Assembly: GCF_900496995.4 (NCBI RefSeq)
Contig: NC_044013.1
Coordinates: 42,731,554-42,795,553, forward strand
Length of the DNA stretch: 64,000 nucleotides
Origin: Aquila chrysaetos chrysaetos
Lineage: Eukaryota > Chordata > Aves > Accipitriformes > Accipitridae
Direction of reading: 5' to 3'
In this document: one piece after another, positions 61,384-64,000 of the stretch
How the letters are laid out: every line of letters begins with the position of its first letter
Position numbering within the stretch: the stretch's first letter is position 1
Made by a program: the position numbers and the translations under genes
The notes under the pieces: model-generated
What the model was told of the DNA's origin: nothing
What the model saw: only the letters and a program-made list of their open reading frames with translations
Database searches by the model: none

Positions 61384-64000
61384 GTGAGGGAGGAGGAGGC
61401 GGGCGGGCGGGCGTCCTCCCCGCTGGGGCCGGGGCTGTGAGGTGGACGGAGCTCCGGGCGGCGGAGGTTCCTCCGGCGGCGCGGGGGTCCCCTGGCCCGG
61501 GAGGGCTGCGGGGCCTCGGGCCGTCCTGCGTGCCCTCCCTGCCGGGCTCGGCCTCCCGCGGCGGGCTGAGGCCGGTAGCGAACGGTTGAACCTTCCGCGG
61601 GATGGATTTGTTTGATCTCCTTTGCAGTCGGGCCGGTTGTTAAGAGTTTGCCTAGAGTAAATAACATAAAGCTTTGGCCGGGTTGAATTGAAACCCGATT
61701 TCCCTTCTGGCGGGGATGAAAGGGAAGTGGAGGATTTGCTCGGCTACAACTGTTTAACCTTTTCTGTGCTGTTGCGGTGGAATATGCGACCTTCCCGTGA
61801 TTGAAATAAATAAATAAAGGCTCTGCTTAGCCCAGCTGTTGAGGTTGACATTGTAATGCTGCTCCAGAAACACGTCGGTGGCTTCGCTGGGTTTTCCCCA
61901 AGTGAACCTGGGGAGAAGAGACGCTTCTCTGTGGGTTTGCTCATCCCTGCCCCGGCAGCGGGTGATGGCTGTGTTCATCTGAGGCAGGAGCCTGTAACGA
62001 GCTAATGATCCCGGCTCCCTTTCCCTGGGGTTATGTCTCCCTTGTTACTGGTTCTTTACTAACTTTTCCTTTGCTGTGAGTTTTGGAGGAGACAGGAGGA
62101 AAATCAGTGATAAGAAAGCTAGTCCCAGGATGCCCTTGGGTGAACTGAGTTGGCTCCCACATGCCAGAGCCCTGGCAGAAGCGTCTGCTCCTGTGGTGTT
62201 CATACTTGCGCTTTAGGAAGTGTGCTGAGAAAGGGGGGAGTAGGGCTGGGTTAATTTGTGTGGTTGCTCTTACAAAGAGCTGTGTGACACTTATGTGCCG
62301 CTACCGAACACCCCGTGCCTGAACGGGGATGGTGGCATTAGATCACACTTGCATTTGGACGGGTGGTGCTTCAGTCTTCGCAAAGAATGGTGCTGTTACC
62401 TGGTCGGATGTGCTCAGCAGGACAGAGCTCCTATAGTGCTTCGCGTTTGGGTGGAGTGGCTCTTACCGCAGAGCAAGGTTCGTGCCGAGACTGCTCCAAC
62501 AGGACACTTTTTGGGGTCCCTGCCAAGGTGCTCTGGGAGGAGTTGCCTGGTGGTGTAAGCATGCCTTGGTCTAAGAGCACCATCGGGAACGCACTCCAGG
62601 TGGAACTGCCAGCTTAGAGAGTGGTCACCTCTCCCCCCTACACCCCAGTACTGTATTTTGCATTTTTGTGGCCTTGACTGTGTAACAGCCATGTGTAGCT
62701 GCCTGTTCTTACACAGGAGCTAAGCAAAGATGTAATGCTTATCCATCACAGCAATAAAAAGTATTTTTAAAAAGCTAACTATCCTCCTGCTCCTTCCCCT
62801 CCCCCAGTTCACAGCTGGGGAAATTAGGAGCCGGAGAGCAGGACTCATTAAAGCTCAGGTGAAAAGTTGTTGCTATGGCCAAGGTTCCCGAGCCTGAATC
62901 TGGTGTCCTAATATTTGTTAGTGTTAAAACCAGAAAATATCAGATGTTTTAGTCAGCGTAGGTTGACCAGAAGTGGTAGAGTGGGGATAGACGTGTAAAG
63001 AACAGTCTGTACGCAAAATTGCAGGACTGTGTCCTGGAACAACCCAGCCAGCACCTGGCTGCAGGGCACCGAGCAGGTGTTACCTATTAATAAATGCTGC
63101 AGTTTTATGCAGCCATGAACCTGCCACTTCATTTAGAAATTTTAGCTTAAACTAGGACCTTTGAGCCAAGATAGTGTAAGGTTCGATTTAGAAGTGTGTG
63201 CACTTGGTCTCCTGGGTTAATGTTTAAATACATAAATAAATTTGAGAAATGTTTTCCAACTCTGAACATTGTAATCTTGTGCTAATGTATGAGATTGAAA
63301 GTGAAATGGATTTTCATGATCCAAGCCAGCTCAAGCCAAGGAGAACAAGTGGTATATAATTAAAAAATCTGAGGCTAATTTGTTTTTAAAGTCTCTAAAA
63401 TGTTTTTAATTGGACTTTAGCTTTTAAATTACTTGAATAATGCATTTTTGTTTTGTCTTTGTTTTTTTCTTCTCCAAATCCTCACAAATGCTCTTTTAGG
63501 GGATTTATATTGGCTTGGCTTTTTGGGGGTTGCCCAGAGCTTTCTGTTCTAAAATAGTCCTGAGAGCTCTTTGGTGATTGTATGCATGTTAACATAACAT
63601 CTCTTGCCTGTGCACTGCACGGACCCGTAGAAGGGGACCCTGTCTGTTCAGCTCACATTAAGACAAATGTTATCAGGAGGCAGTCAGAGACACTGAGATT
63701 GAGATTTTATTTTTCTTTTAAACAATCAATTAATGGAGCCAGGAATTGAATGCAAACCACTGGTATACCAACCACCAGATTATGCTTCCCTTAATGATGG
63801 TAATTAACTACTTCCGATAGAATTTTCAACCTCATTTTTTATTCTGTGTGACTTTTCACACAGTCACTCATACCTGCACACACATTGTGTGTTGGTGGTC
63901 TCGTTTTGAAAACTTGGCTAGTCCATGCCCATTCTCAAAGCGATCATTCCCTTCCTTTGTCCTCTAAACCCAGGCTCTTCCTCCTATTGAATTATTTTCA
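61384..64000 (+). other. SGSM2-like intron 1 (5' part)
   Basis: Starts in CpG island, then becomes ordinary sequence. Possible reverse MIR relics at 63730-63792 and, weaker, near 62807-62865. No second exon is recognised. Confidence 0.65.
63730..63792 (-). repeat. possible MIR relic (reverse orientation)
   Basis: gagccaggaattgaatgcaa followed by ccaccagattatgcttcc resembles the reverse complement of the MIR 5' half (gagccnggattcgaaccca). Short and decayed. Confidence 0.45.

Larger units (their letters stand above)
60860..61600 (+). promoter_or_regulatory. CpG-island promoter of the SGSM2-like gene
   Basis: A dense CpG island around the ATG at 61327. It contains a full palindromic cAMP-response element TGACGTCA (61160-61167) and a YY1-like AAGATGGCCG (61181-61190), 167 and 146 bp before the ATG. 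No TATA box is seen. Confidence 0.75.

Noticed and set aside
60801-61589. 262-codon plus-strand open frame over the SGSM2-like promoter
   Set aside because: CpG-island artefact in a different frame from the conserved exon; low-complexity Arg/Gly/Ala/Pro composition.

Overview
This is vertebrate nuclear DNA. Four multi-exon protein genes can be rebuilt exon by exon, and the first exon of a fifth is present. The organism is most likely a bird, or at least a sauropsid. Introns are AT-rich and nearly repeat-free. Promoters are very GC-rich CpG islands. One CR1 LINE 3' end is visible, along with several decayed MIR relics. Encoded proteins are close to, but not identical with, the mammalian sequences as I remember them. 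There is no sign of prokaryotic, viral or plasmid organisation, and no CRISPR array.

Layout. (1) Positions 1-31559, + strand: exons 2-11 of NLK, the Nemo-like MAP-kinase-like Ser/Thr kinase. They code for residues 154-527 in human numbering; exon 1 lies upstream of the window. The 3' UTR follows. (2) 35851-38504, +: TMEM97 (sigma-2 receptor), three coding exons, 171 aa, starting in a CpG island. (3) 40441-42478, -: IFT20, an intraflagellar transport subunit, four coding exons, 132 aa, converging tail to tail on TMEM97. (4) 42.7-55.5 kb, +: TNFAIP1 (BACURD2, a CUL3 adaptor), a probable non-coding first exon and six coding exons, 314 aa. It is head to head with IFT20 across one shared CpG island. 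(5) 61327-61383, +: first coding exon of a RUN/TBC gene, best matched to SGSM2, in its own CpG island; the rest lies beyond the window.

All coding exons join in frame with GT-AG splice sites. Exon lengths and phases add up exactly, giving complete reading frames for TMEM97, IFT20 and TNFAIP1 and a gap-free NLK C-terminal three quarters.

The order NLK-TMEM97-IFT20-TNFAIP1 is that of human 17q11.2. The SGSM2-like neighbour belongs to 17p13.3 in human, so the TNFAIP1-SGSM2 interval is a synteny junction relative to mammals.

I found no new multigene system. The observations most worth checking are: NLK intron 3 carries a U12-type (minor spliceosome) donor and branch site; a perfect inverted repeat downstream of TNFAIP1 holds two CACGTG E-boxes exactly 6 bp apart; an intronic block in NLK looks like a conserved non-coding element; and there are unusually long G/C homopolymers and strictly alternating purine-pyrimidine (Z-DNA-prone) tracts.
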